Assembly: GCA_964035575.1 (NCBI GenBank)
Contig: OZ037846.1
Location: forward strand, 771,501 to 835,500
Source of the DNA: Rhynchopus sp. YZ270_cl-10
Lineage: Eukaryota > Euglenozoa > Diplonemea > Diplonemida > Diplonemidae
Direction: 5' to 3'
Length of the DNA stretch: 64,000 nt
Shown here: piece after piece, positions 1-10,797 of the stretch
How the letters are laid out: every line of letters starts with the position of its first letter
Numbering within the stretch: position 1 is the stretch's first letter
Program-made: the position numbers and the translations under genes
Notes under the pieces: generated by a model
The model's database searches: none
Told to the model about the DNA's origin: nothing
The model's input: only the letters and a program-made list of their open reading frames with translations

Positions 1-64
1 TTTGGTGATTCTAAGTCGCCAAAGGGAAAGGGACTCTGCAAAATTTTTTTTCCCCCCTATGAGC

Positions 65-271
65 ATACATGTTGGTACGTACGTAAAACGCGCAAAAATA
101 ATCAAAAAACGCGCAAAATAATAAAAAAATGTTTTTAATAAAAAACGTCACAAAGACGTTTTGCGCGCTTTTGTTACGTTTTTGTGACGTTTTTATTAAA
201 AACATTTTTTTATTATTTTGCGCGTTTTTTGATTATTTTTGCGCGTTTTACGTACGTACCAACATGTATGT
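65..271. repeat. Fold-back (palindromic) element 1
   Basis: A long imperfect palindrome centred near 167. The arms begin with CATACATGTTGGTACGTACG and contain repeated CGCGCAAAATAAT blocks that reappear inverted to the end. No coding sequence is visible. It is the first of three fold-backs packed into the first kilobase. Confidence 0.85.
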
Positions 272-366
272 ATAAGGGTTAATTTCGACGATTTGAGCCC
301 ATTCAAAGCAAAATTTGACCCATTTGAGCAGTTCTAGGCCCCTCAAACACGTTTTTGATTATCCGC

Positions 367-401
<35 letters not shown>

Positions 402-410
402 ACTATTTAT

Positions 411-570
411 TCACCTCCTTTTAGCGGGGTTTTATTTTGCGATAACTTCACGCATTTTTTTCCCAGGCGAGGGCTACTTAATTTGCCGAGCGAAGCGAGG
501 CAAATTGAGTGCACGAGCCTGGGAAAAAAATAAGTGAAGTATCGCAAAATAATCCGCTAAAAGGAGGTGA
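411..570. repeat. Fold-back element 2
   Basis: Arms read TCACCTCCTTTTAGCGGGG on the left and the inverse on the right, with a GC-richer centre containing GCGAAGCG. The element is preceded by a run of about 32 A (367-398) and by ACTATTTATTC, and followed by AATACGTAATTTT. These flanking words recur around the fold-backs near 33340-33500 and 47230-47400, so the element probably belongs to one modular family. Confidence 0.8.
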
Positions 571-588
571 ATACGTAATTTTATTTCA

Positions 589-941
589 CGGGAAATAAAG
601 TATACGAAAGGATTTGGCACTTTTAGCGTGACTTATTTATTGTGCAATAACTAACGAGTATGTGTCCTCACAGGAAGCTCTCAGGGGGAAAAAAAAAAAA
701 GAGCGTGAAAAAAAAAAAAAAAAAAGCTCTCATTACCCTCCCGCCAGCGCTACCGGGTCCCGCGGACCCCTAGATAGGCCCGCTGAGGGGCTGGCGGGAT
801 TGAGGAGGCTGGAGGGAGGCTAAAAAAGGCTGGACGGTCCCTCCAGCCCTACTACCTACATGTACCAAAATTTAGCGTGAAATTATCATTAAATAAAATC
901 CCGCTAAAAGTGCCAAATCCTTCGTATACTTTATTTCCCAG
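589..941. repeat. Fold-back element 3
   Basis: Inverted arms of about 45 bp (589-632 and 893-941, starting CGGGAAATAAAGTATACGAA) enclose about 260 bp. The interior holds a GC-rich inverted segment around 733-805 (CCCGCCAGC...GCTGGCGGG). No open frame of interest. Confidence 0.75.
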
Positions 942-1113
942 GGGAATAAAAAAAAAACCCACTTTTTCGGTTCAACATCCATACTTCGGCACATTTCCCA
1001 TACACCCCACATACACACTCCCATCATCGACATACAGTGACTGGAGGGTGACGGGGACTCGCCGGATTTGTACACTCGTCAAAAATTGCACGATAAAAAA
1101 AAAACTAATTATT

Positions 1114-2745
1114 GGTGTGGCTGACGACCCCAAAATAGCAGAAAATAGCAGAAAATCGCAGAAAATAGCAGAAAATAGCACTTTGGGGGGATTTTTTTGG
1201 GTTTGGTGGCTGGGTGGTGGTGTGGCTCCCGATGGACGAGGGAAGGAAACTTGGCCAGCCCGCAAACCCGGAAACCCCCTCCCACTCCACAAACGGATCA
1301 TAAGGTACACAGTACACAGTACACAGTACACAGTACACAGTACACAGTACACAGTACACAGTACACAGTACACAGTACACAGTACACAGTACACAGTACA
1401 CAGTACACAGTACACAGTACACAGTACACAGTACACAGTACACAGTACACAGTACACAGTACACAGTACACAGTACACAGTACACAGTACACAGTACACA
1501 GTACACAGTACACAGTACACAGTACACAGTACACAGTACACAGTACACAGTACACAGTACACAGTACACAGTACACAGTACACAGTACACAGTACACAGT
1601 ACACAGTACACAGTACACAGTACACAGTACACAGTACACAGTACACAGTACACAGTACACAGTACACAGTACACAGTACACAGTACACAGTACACAGTAC
1701 ACAGTACACAGTACACAGTACACAGTACACAGTACACAGTACACAGTACACAGTACACAGTACACAGTACACAGTACACAGTACACAGTACACAGTACAC
1801 AGTACACAGTACACAGTACACAGTACACAGTACACAGTACACAGTACACAGTACACAGTACACAGTACACAGTACACAGTACACAGTACACAGTACACAG
1901 TACACAGTACACAGTACACAGTACACAGTACACAGTACACAGTACACAGTACACAGTACACAGTACACAGTACACAGTACACAGTACACAGTACACAGTA
2001 CACAGTACACAGTACACAGTACACAGTACACAGTACACAGTACACAGTACACAGTACACAGTACACAGTACACAGTACACAGTACACAGTACACAGTACA
2101 CAGTACACAGTACACAGTACACAGTACACAGTACACAGTACACAGTACACAGTACACAGTACACAGTACACAGTACACAGTACACAGTACACAGTACACA
2201 GTACACAGTACACAGTACACAGTACACAGTACACAGTACACAGTACACAGTACACAGTACACAGTACACAGTACACAGTACACAGTACACAGTACACAGT
2301 ACACAGTACACAGTACACAGTACACAGTACACAGTACACAGTACACAGTACACAGTACACAGTACACAGTACACAGTACACAGTACACAGTACACAGTAC
2401 ACAGTACACAGTACACAGTACACAGTACACAGTACACAGTACACAGTACACAGTACAGCACCTGATCTATATCGGGACAAAATACATTTTTTTTTGCTAA
2501 AATTGATCTTATTTTTTACGCTGTTTTGCTCGAAAAAAACGTTGTCTGCATCTTTGGTAGGTGTTTTGGGGACTGGCTGGGGTCAGGAGTGCCTCATTTC
2601 CCCTCCCTTTAGCAAAAGCCCAAACCACGGCCAAAAAATAAAAAAAATCCAGACCCCCAAAATAGCAGAAAATAGCAGAAAATAGCAGAAAGTAGCAGAA
2701 AATAGCAGAAAATAGCAGAAAATAGCACCCCCCTTCAGCCACACC
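1114..2745. mobile_element. TIR element (GGTGTGGCTGA family) carrying a 7-bp repeat array
   Basis: Terminal inverted repeats GGTGTGGCTGA / TCAGCCACACC lie at the two ends. The flanks AATTATT and AATTATG look like a 7-bp target duplication with one mismatch. Just inside both ends are short arrays of a GAAAATAGCA unit. A 161-bp relative with the same ends and the same GAAAATAGCA blocks lies at 41767-41927. No transposase is visible, so the element is non-autonomous; its superfamily is uncertain. Confidence 0.75.
1305..2457. repeat. (GTACACA)n array, about 165 copies
   Basis: An essentially perfect tandem array of the heptamer GTACACA. Because 7 is not a multiple of 3 and the unit contains no stop in any phase on either strand, all six frames are open through it and give false long ORFs of up to 602 residues. 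It is not a telomere-type G-rich unit. Confidence 0.97.
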
Positions 2746-2755
2746 AATTATGTGA

Positions 2756-2884
2756 AATTATTACCAGATAATTACACTTAGGTGTGTTTTTTGTCACTTG
2801 TTCCCTAAACCCACTCGCTTCGCTCGTGGGTTTAGGTCACTCGTGACAAAAAACACACCTGCGTGTAATTATGGGGTAATAATT
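2756..2884. repeat. Long hairpin next to a TIR element
   Basis: Nested inverted repeats: AATTATTACC with GGTAATAATT outside, then AATTACAC with GTGTAATT, AGGTGTGTTTTTTGTCAC with its inverse, and CTAAACCCAC with GTGGGTTTAG. The loop is centred on GCTTCGC near 2820. It lies between two transposable elements and has no coding content. Confidence 0.8.
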
Positions 2885-2898
2885 ACCCAATAATTATA

Positions 2899-3821
2899 TC
2901 ACACATTCTCCGAAATTGCGTATCATTTTTCAGATTTTTCACTCACTCGGCCCAGATGCATATTTTTTATCGTCCGACCCCGGAATTGAACGTTTCGAAA
3001 CCGCGCTTTCAAAAGAAATAAAAATCTCAAAAAAATAAAAAAAATCTTTTTTCTGAAATCACCGTGAGAGTTTTTACCTCCTAATCTCAGCAACAGGTGA
3101 GAAAAGGACAGATGCATAATTCTGTCTGAAAATGCGCGGAATGGTGTTTCCGGACTCCAAACTTTTCAAAGAAAAAAAAATCGAGCAATTTAGTCAAAAA
3201 ACTATTAAATTGGATTGGCTCCATTGTAGAACACCCATATACAGGGCAATTTGGCTGCAATTTGGGTGTAAAAATGGGGTTGGCTCCACCGAAACCTGGC
3301 TGACACATAGTATTTTTCCGGCGGAAAAAAATCGTCAGAATTGAAAGAATTGTTGAAAATAATTCCAAAGAAAAAAAAAATTGGCAACTTTTGATAAAAA
3401 CGTTTTTAGTGGAATAAGTCACCGAAGACCACCCAAAAAGGGGTTTCTAACCTGATCCCTTAGGAAAGTACAGGGAATACCTGAAAACGCCCCTCCCTCC
3501 CAAAATCCTTTGCGACATGAAGAGAGGCATAAAAAAAATCGTCCGACCCCGGAATTGAACGTTTTCACACCCGATCTTTCAAAATAAAAATAAAAATATT
3601 TTTTTTGGGGCGCGAGAAATTAGTAGGATCCACCCGTCAACGCACACAGACGTTTAATGACCTCAGGGTGCAATATTTTTTTGCAAAAAGGCGCGGAATG
3701 GCATTTCCGGAGCGATCTGAAAAAATTCCGGGGTCGGAGAATTTTTTTAGTGGAAAAATAGTCACTTTAAATTGGCTCCATGGTTGGTCACAAGTGATAC
3801 GCAGTTTCGGAGAATGTGTGA
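2899..3821. mobile_element. TATA-flanked TIR element, copy L
   Basis: Terminal inverted repeats of about 27 bp start TCACACATTCTCCGAAA at both ends with one mismatch, and TATA lies directly outside each end. The interior carries the shared motif (GATGCATATTTTTTATCGTCC at 2955, a second version near 3530) and the word GTTGGCTCCA seen in sister copies at 7433-8340 and 46149-47818. No intact transposase. It lies just downstream of the last recognised TRAPPC6 exon, so it is probably in an intron of that gene. Confidence 0.8.
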
Positions 3822-3866
3822 TATATATTTGTTTTTGCTCTGGAAGAGAGTGAGTGAGTGACATAC

Positions 3867-5688
3867 CGCCGCAACGACACCCAACGCATAGAGGGCCCCA
3901 CGCAACATGCCGGCAGGGAAGTACAACAGTGTGAGCGGGTTCAGTCTCGGAAGGGTGTCCTGTTGTGTGGTTGTTGTGGTATTGTCTTCTACACGTGTTA
4001 GACTCGTTGGTCCGTGTTTCAAGACGGGTAGTTAAAGGTCGCTATGTCAGGTGCCCACCCTACGTAAACTAATCTGAGATACACACGCCTCACCTGAACG
4101 CAGACAAATAGAGTAAAAATCGGTCATACCGTTGTGAAGTCGTCAAGCCCCAAAGGCACAGTGTGGCCTTCAATCAACGCTTCGAACTCGACGCCGTCTG
4201 ATGCTGAAACTATAGACTTGTTCACACCAGACGGCATCTGTTGACTCGTAATCACAAGCTTCAGGCCTGCGTGAAAGGTAACACCATCATGGATCACTTC
4301 TCGTGCCAACAGCCCTCTTGTACCAGGTGCATAAAGCTGTACACCTGCACAGCACACATGCTGTAAATACTTAAAATTTGCTGCTTTTACAATGAAAACC
4401 TGTAGAGAAGGGGGGGGTGTTTTTGCAGCTAAAACTGCAATACATTTTTTTTTTGTTATCTACTCAGGGTTTTTTCTAGGATTTTTTTTTTCAGATCTGG
4501 GGGGGGACGCAAAAAACCCGCCCAAAAAAAAAAAAAAAAATTTCGCAGGTGCAAGCAGGGTTTCCGCTTATCTTCATGGAAAAATTTTCCAAAACCGTGA
4601 AGATATGTCCAAAAAGGGGTCAAAATTTTTCGCGCTCCGCGCAAAAAAGCCCGTTCATTTCACGTAAATACGTGATAACGTGGGATGGTAACGTACATCA
4701 AGAACCAACCCTTTTTCTCATGTTCCACGGAACCTTCCCTCAGTACAAGAAGAAACGGCGGTCATGATATCAGAACTTTCTGGCGAAGCCACGGTACGCA
4801 ACATTTCAAAAAATTGTGACCTAAAATTGAACATTTGTACAGCCAAACTATGGTAGAGGGCTGTGGGATTCCGCTCATAAGTTTTGAGTTGCGCCGCAGG
4901 CGCACGGTACGCTACGTTTTTGATTTTTGCCGATCCCTTATTCTCACTCTTTGTTCGGCCCGTCAAATGGTGCAAAGATTGAGTGAATTGGGGCACGGTC
5001 TGAAACTTCACCTCGCTTTTTCCTCTTCACAATGATGCCAGGAAGGGGATAAGACGCGCTTCGCGCGCGCTCGACTCCCTGCCTCCCCTTTTTTTCTGGT
5101 GCGGGTTATGTACGTGGTGTCCCAAATGGGGGGTCTGTGCGGGTGACCCCAACCACCCCCCATATCCTTTTTTTCCCAAGTCAAAATGCGTCCCCCCCCG
5201 TCCCCCCCTAGAAAAAACCCTGTCTACGCTTGAGACACTGTATTTCACGCCCCTTAACAAATTTGCCTCGGGCTATTTTTTCACCAAAAAAACAGCCTAA
5301 TAAATTCACACCAATAATATATCGCATTTTTCTTCAAAAATTGAAACCTTTAGAGGGTAGATTACATCCTACTTTAATTCTATTGACATACATCGCCTTG
5401 TTTGTTCATTTTCAGCGCATCCATAGGCTTCTTGAACGCAAAGGGCCAGAACTCTCTACACAGATACCGCACAGCCTCTTTGGGCTCCTCACGCCGGGAG
5501 AGCTTCAGGAGAGACCGTTCCTTCATGAGACGCTCCATGATACCGACGCCTACGCGGAAGCCCATTGCCTCTTGCCGTCGTACGAGCACGTCGTCTGTGC
5601 CACCCTGCTCCACCACGTTCTTCAGCAAACACTGCATAGACTCTGTAATAAGCATCAACATCGCACTCTCAGATATTTCTTTCGGCAT
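3867..5688 (-). CDS. TRAPPC6: TRAPP complex subunit 6 (Trs33/Bet3 family) homologue, three exons seen, 3' end not found
   Basis: TRAPPC6 is a small core subunit of the TRAPP tethering complexes, which activate Rab1/Ypt1-type GTPases at the Golgi. Exon 1 (5392-5688, 99 codons) reads like the family: ISESAM at the start, EAMGFRVGVGIMERL, then YLCREFWPFAFKKPMDALK, matching the GFRVG...FKDFW..FKKQIDNL signature. Exon 2 (4130-4360, 77 codons) starts GVQLYAPGTRGLLAR, the expected next strand, but carries about 55 extra residues. Exon 3 (3867-3959, 31 codons) holds LYFPAGMLRGALYALGV, the conserved FPCGLIRGAL block. All junctions are phase 0, with donors GTATGT, GTATGA and GTATGT and acceptors TACAG and AACAG. 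Intron 1 contains the MITE at 4465-5222. The last exon (expected V.A.VS..P.C.F) was not found; it may lie beyond the window edge behind the transposons at 589-3821. The family call is firm, while exon 2 is an inference from phase and position. Confidence 0.85.
4465..5222. mobile_element. hAT-like MITE with CAGGGTTTTTTCTAG ends (copy 1)
   Basis: Begins CAGGGTTTTTTCTAG and ends with the inverse. It is flanked by TCTACT and TCTACG, a probable 6-bp target duplication. An inverted sister copy is at 9933-10731. CAGGG ends and a 6-bp duplication fit hAT-related elements, but no transposase is present, so the superfamily is inferred. It sits inside intron 1 of the TRAPPC6 gene. Confidence 0.85.
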
Positions 5689-5950
5689 GGTGCGCTACCC
5701 CCTCTTTTGTGTAAACCCTGTGAAATAATTGGATTTTGTTTGAAAAAGAGAAAAAAAATCTGGAAAAAAAAATTGAGATTGGAGACGTTTTTCTGAATCC
5801 AAAATGCTTTTATGGGGGGATCTTTTTTTTGTTTGTTTGTTGTTTTTTTTTTTTTTTCCCTAAAAAAGAAATACATATGAACGGGGTAGGGGGGGGGAAA
5901 AAATGGGGGGGAGAAGTTGATGAGAATATACGGGAGAAGGGAGAAAAGAA

Positions 5951-5993
5951 AAGTTTATAAGATGACCCTAAGCCTCCGTCGCTTAGTCACCTT
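5951..5993 (+). repeat. Dispersed CTAAGC...GCTTAG hairpin repeat
   Basis: AAAGTTTATAAGATGACC, then CTAAGC, a short loop and GCTTAG, then TCACCTT. The same unit occurs at 10753-10797 (same strand) and inverted at 49413-49443, 49546-49587 and 54513-54560, with a partial copy near 54357-54385. Function unknown. Confidence 0.75.
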
Positions 5994-6573
5994 GAGAAAA
6001 AATGTGCATGTGTGTGAGGGTGGGGGTGGGGGTGGGGAATGGTCTGTACTCTGTATATCCTGATGTCTTTTAGCTGGCAGAAACAGTGCTACACACTACA
6101 CAAAGAATACGGTACAGTCCGTAAAAACCTAGTGGTTGGCTGTAATATGATAACTGCCCATCATAATACATCATACACATCACAATACAGCTGTATTGTG
6201 ATACTATGCATTATGACCGGCAACTATCACAATACAGCAACTATAAAAACACCCCCTAAAAGGTTGCCTTTTTGTTGATTTTTTTTTTGGTTCATAATAT
6301 TTTCTAATCAAAAACTTCTTCGTTTTCTTCATCTTTGAACTCAAAAACCACATTTCTTAGGGGTTCTTACAGACCGTACCATACTATCATTTGCTGGTTT
6401 CATCTGTTAGCTTAGTGTAGCTTGACATTGCAAAAAGTAGTACACTGTATTGTTGTTGTTATTCTTCTGTCAAATTGCCAATCACCTAAAGTACCTGCTG
6501 TGATGTGACGAAAGGGCTATAGACTGTACATAGCAATGGGAATACAGCAATTAATCTTTATTTTTGATAAATT

Positions 6574-6629
6574 GTTGGAGTAGTGTAGTTGTCCTTGGTT
6601 GTGTTGCCACAGTTTTGTGCAATCTCCAC
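6574..6629 (-). repeat. Dispersed repeat V (GTGGAGATTGCAC family)
   Basis: Inverse of the sequence at 44729-44782 and 53949-54004: GTGGAGATTGCAC, GTGGCAACAC, then GGCAACTACACTACTCC. A fourth copy is split by the element at 56331-58252, which makes this repeat a useful empty-site reference. Confidence 0.8.
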
Positions 6630-7432
6630 TTTTTTTGTGTATTCTGATCACAAATTCTGCTGGTAAAATTCATCAAAAAAAAAAAAGGTTACTTTTGTCT
6701 CTTTGTTGTTGTACGTTGTTGTTGCGTTGAAGCATCTACACACACACAAAAATACAGCCATTCAGTCAGAGTGGTATTGGATCAGGAAGAGGATTTTCAA
6801 TTTCTTTTTGAGGGGGAAAAAAAAATCATCAAACAAAATCAAGACACGATTTACTTTTATTTTCTCACTCGGTTGGGCGGAGGAGAGGTGAAAGTGGAGG
6901 GCTATGTCAGCAGAAATAAAATGACATTTATATAAACACCAACGCCAAAAGAGAGGGTATTTACCCTCCCACCTCACCCTCCCTTTTTTTGGTTCTGTCC
7001 TGAATATAAATTGCAAAAAAAAAATGGAAAATGAAAAAAAAATGAAAAAAAAAAAAAATTGTAAAGTATGCCACAGGGTTGGTTGTTGTTGTTTTTTGAT
7101 TATTATTTTTTTTTGATTGTTTTGACAATCTTTGTTTAAACCGAATAATCCGAGCTTGAACGACATTTTGCTTTGTTTTGAATTATTTTTTTAAAAAACT
7201 TTGTTGTATTAGTGCAACCACCATAGAGTGTGCTCCACTATAGTTTTTTTTATTTTGCTTTGTTTGTTTTGGTATCCACCCCTCCAAAGATGAGTTGTAC
7301 ACAAAGTCGCCCACAGGCTAAGCTTTTTTTCTCTTATTTTTTTTTCTTTTTTTAGTTTTGCGAAGAAAATATTTTTCGCATTTAGGTGAGGAAGCACGCG
7401 CAAAATAATAGCCCTCAAAAAAAAAATATATA

Positions 7433-8340
7433 TCAGCCAAAATCTGCTTAGCCGTATACTTCGGGGCCTCGTTCACTTAATAAACCACAGATGCAAATTT
7501 TTGAGCCTACCGCATTTAACTCATTTCGATCCCCTGATTTCAATCCCAAAAAAATTTCAAAAAAATAAAAAAAAATTATTTTCTGAAATGACGTCGGCAG
7601 TTTTTTCACTTTTGCTCTCCGCCGCCTCAGGTGAGAAGTTATTTTCCAAACACCCCGAAAATGAGCGTATATGGATTTCCGAGCTCCCCGCGTTTCATAG
7701 AAAAAAAAAATCGACCATTTTAGTGGAGTAGAAGTCAAAAAAAAGTGGCTCCAATGCTTTGTGCATGTAATACAGGGGATTTTCAGTGCAGAAAGAGTGG
7801 TCGGCTCCACCAAAAGTTGCGTACCGTGGAGTGTGTTTCCAGTTGACAAAAATGGTCGCAATTGAAAGATTTGTCAAAAATAAATCCAAAGAAAAAAAAA
7901 TCGACAACTTTTGACAAAAAAAAATCAAATTTAGAGACATCGCTGTGTTGGACCCAAAGAGGAGATTTCCTCACCGTACAAAGTACACTGTATAGTACCC
8001 AGTACATAGTACCCATTCTCCCGCCGCCCACTCGCTCGCCCCAGATGCATATTTTTGACCGTCCGACCCCGGAATTGAACGTTTTCGCACCCTATCTTTC
8101 CAAGAATATTTTTTTTCAGAATGTGCCCGGGCCATAAAATCGATAAAATCCACCTGTCCATGGTCAAGTACATTTGAGAGGCCGGGGGTGTAATATTTTC
8201 ACCCGAAAAGGCGCGTATATGAATTTCCGGATCGATCTGAAAAAATTCCGGGGTCGCAACATTTTTTTGGCGGATTTTTTATCACTTTAAAGTGGCTCCA
8301 AAAACAGGCCATTATATACGGCTAAGCAGATTTTGGCTGA
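7433..8340. mobile_element. TATA-flanked TIR element, copy J
   Basis: Perfect 26-bp terminal inverted repeats start TCAGCCAAAATCTGCTTAGC; TATATA lies outside both ends. The interior has two versions of the shared motif (7490 region and 8044), GGCTCCA words and long A tracts, as in copies L and K. The TIR sequence differs from L and K although the layout is the same. No transposase. Confidence 0.85.
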
Positions 8341-9932
8341 TATATAATTTGAAAACAGACTGCTCTCTCTGCTACCCTATGCTGTTGGAAATATCTCCAC
8401 TTTCATATTATTTTTTGTTGAGCAACTTAGTGAAGTAGTCTTTCGTTGATGAGACCATTTTTTTATGTTGTGCCTTTTTGTTCTTTTGATTCGCGCATAA
8501 TAATTCTCTAAAATGACAAAAAAAACCAAAAGTATAGGTTTCTTCTTGCATACCCAAAAAAAAAAAAAAATCATTTTCTTACTTACTACTTTAACAAACA
8601 GTAAGCATGCAAGGGTGTTTGAAAAAGTTTGTTTCAACTTTGTTTTATTTTTGTTCTTGTTTTTGCTACTCTGTTTGTTTTGTATTGCATTTCATTGTAG
8701 TACTTTGTAAGTTGAGAGGTGGGTGCGCTTCTTTGTTGAGATAGCGACTAATTCCTGTTGAAGCCTCACTACAAGAAAAGAAAAAGACACAGTAAGCATT
8801 CAAGGGTGTAACCGGGGGGAAAAAAGAAGAAAAAAAAACTTGTATCTCTTGTAACTCACCTACTACATGACACACATGATTTCCATAGTTTACAATCTGA
8901 AAACTAATGAAGGGCTCCGCACGCTGTCTCTCTCTCTCGCTTTGCTCCAAATAATCGGAAGGGGAAGGGGGAGTTTCTATCTAAATGGTGCCATGATGAA
9001 AATAATATTTGAATTTTTTTTTTCCCCCCTGCTGCCATCAACAGTCATCCTCCCGCAGTAGAAGAGAAAAAAAAAATGTGATATTATTTCTGAAACCTGT
9101 TTTTTTGTGTTGTGAATAAACTTCCACTTCTTTTTTGAAAATTTGCTTTGTATTAGTGTAGACACCCTTGAGGGTGCTTCACTTTTACTTTTTTTCTAAT
9201 TTGCTGATCTGTGGGGATGAGGGGGGGTTTAGTTGGATCATGGATATTGATATATGGATCATTGGTTTATCCCTTCTTAACCATCTATCACTCTCGTATA
9301 TAAAAAAAAGGGGTTTTTTAAAAAAATAAGTAGAAATAAATTTCCTTTTTATTTAAAACAAAGCGGGTGCTGAACCACTGGGGGGTTTGAAAAAGTTTGT
9401 TTCAACTTTGTTGTTTTTGTTTTTGTTTTTGCTACTCTGTTTGTTTTGTATTGCATGAACCACTGGGGGGGTCTAGTATTCTCCCTCCCATCCACCTTTT
9501 AAGAAGGGTGGGTTTAAAACCGTTTTTTTTTACGGTTGGTGTGTCGGGGAAGGGTTTGAATGGGCTCTTTTTTTTTTCCTGTGATGAATCTCTTTGTGGG
9601 TGGGTTGCCTGGGAATGGCTGTAGCATCCCTCATTTTGCCACTCAGATAATATTTCCCGCAGCTATTTTGTTTTGTTTTTTTTTGATTTTCTCAGGAACT
9701 TCATTCACATCATAGAAAAAGAAAAAAGAGAGAGAAAACAAAAACAAAAGCAAAAAAAAAAAAAAAAAAAATGGTGGGTGGGATGCGCTCACACACAATG
9801 CAAAAAGAAAAAAAAAGGGGGCAAAAATGGGAGGAAAATGAAAAGAAAAGGGGGAAAAAAAAAATGAAAGTACCTCAATTTCCAATTAGAACTCCTCATT
9901 ATTAATTCTTTGTTTTTGCAGGAATTATTGCC
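8341..9932. other. Intergenic region; part is an inverted copy of HEATR6 intron 1 repeat
   Basis: No gene recognised. About 8600-8790 (GCTACTCTGTTTGTTTTGTATT ... GTTGAAGCCTCACTACAAG area) matches the inverse of 44975-45100 in the first intron of the HEATR6-like gene, so both belong to a dispersed repeat. The short GTATTAGTGTAGACACCC motif is at 9150-9183. A related GTTTGAAAAAGTTTG stretch recurs at 8619 and 9386. Confidence 0.55.
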
Positions 9933-10731
9933 CAGGGTTTTTTCTAGGGGGGGACGGGGGGGGACGGCGTCCCCCCCCAGATTTTGGGGGGAAACGCGTC
10001 CCCCCCCGGGGGGGGACGCATTTTGACTTGGGAAAAAAAGGATATGGGGGGTGGTTGGGGTCACCCGCACAGACCCCCCATTTGGGACACCACGACGTAA
10101 CCCGCACCAGAAAAAAGGGGGAGGCAGGGAGTCGAGCGCGCGCGAAGCGCGTCTTATCCTTCCTGGCATCATTGTGAAGAGGATATAGCGAGGTGAAGTT
10201 TCAGACCGTGCCCCAATTCACTCAATCTTTGCACCATTTGACGGACCGAACAAAGAGTGAGAATAAGGGATCGGCAAAAATCAAAAAAGTAGCGTACCGT
10301 GCGCCTGCGGCGCAACTCAAAACTTATGAGCGGAATCACACAGCCCTCTACCATAGTTTGGCTGTACAAATGTTCAATTTTAGGTCACATTTTTTTGAAA
10401 TGTTGCGTACCGTGGCTTCGCCAGAAAGTTCTGATATCACGACCGCCGTTTCTTGTACTAGGGAAGGTTCCGTGGAACATGAGAAAAAGGGTTGGTTCTT
10501 GATGTACGTTACCATCCCACGTTATCACGTATTTACGTGAAATGAACGGGCTTTTTTGCGCGGAGCGCGAAATATTTTGACCCCTTTTTGGACATATCTT
10601 CACGGTTTTAGAAAAATTTTCCATGAAGATAAGCGGAAACCCTGCTTGCACCTGCGAAAAAAAAATTTTTTTGGGCGGGTTTTTTGCGTCCCCCCCCAGA
10701 TCTGAAAAAAAAAATCCTAGAAAAAACCCTG
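9933..10731. mobile_element. hAT-like MITE with CAGGGTTTTTTCTAG ends (copy 2)
   Basis: Inverted relative of 4465-5222. Ends CAGGG...CCCTG, with an exact 6-bp duplication ATTGCC at 9927-9932 and 10732-10737. The interior has G-rich runs near one end. No transposase is seen. The exact duplication supports the same 6-bp spacing in copy 1. Confidence 0.9.
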
Positions 10732-10752
10732 ATTGCCCCAAAAAAAAAAAGA

Positions 10753-10797
10753 AAAGTTTATAAGATGATCCTAAGCCTCTCGTGCTTAGTCACCTTT
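10753..10797 (+). repeat. Dispersed CTAAGC...GCTTAG hairpin repeat
   Basis: Second plus-strand copy of the unit at 5951-5993, again starting AAAGTTTATAAGATGA and ending GTCACCTT. It lies 21 bp after the end of a MITE. Confidence 0.75.

Larger units (their letters stand above)
5689..7432. other. AT-rich intergenic region with dispersed short repeats
   Basis: No gene recognised. It contains a hairpin repeat at 5951-5993, an inverted copy of the repeat GTGGAGATTGCAC...CTACACTACTCC at 6574-6629, and the GTATTAGTG...CTCCACTA motif at 7206-7240. The rest is homopolymer-rich DNA in which nothing stands out. Confidence 0.6.

Noticed and set aside
1305-2457. Telomeric or subtelomeric repeat
   Set aside because: The unit GTACACA is not G-rich and is bounded by transposon ends on both sides.
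877-2685. Long ORFs on both strands of up to 602 residues
   Set aside because: They are made almost wholly of the 7-bp array, which is open in every frame; there is no coding evidence outside it.
5230-5796. 188-residue plus ORF
   Set aside because: It is the complement of TRAPPC6 exon 1, whose minus-strand reading matches the family closely.
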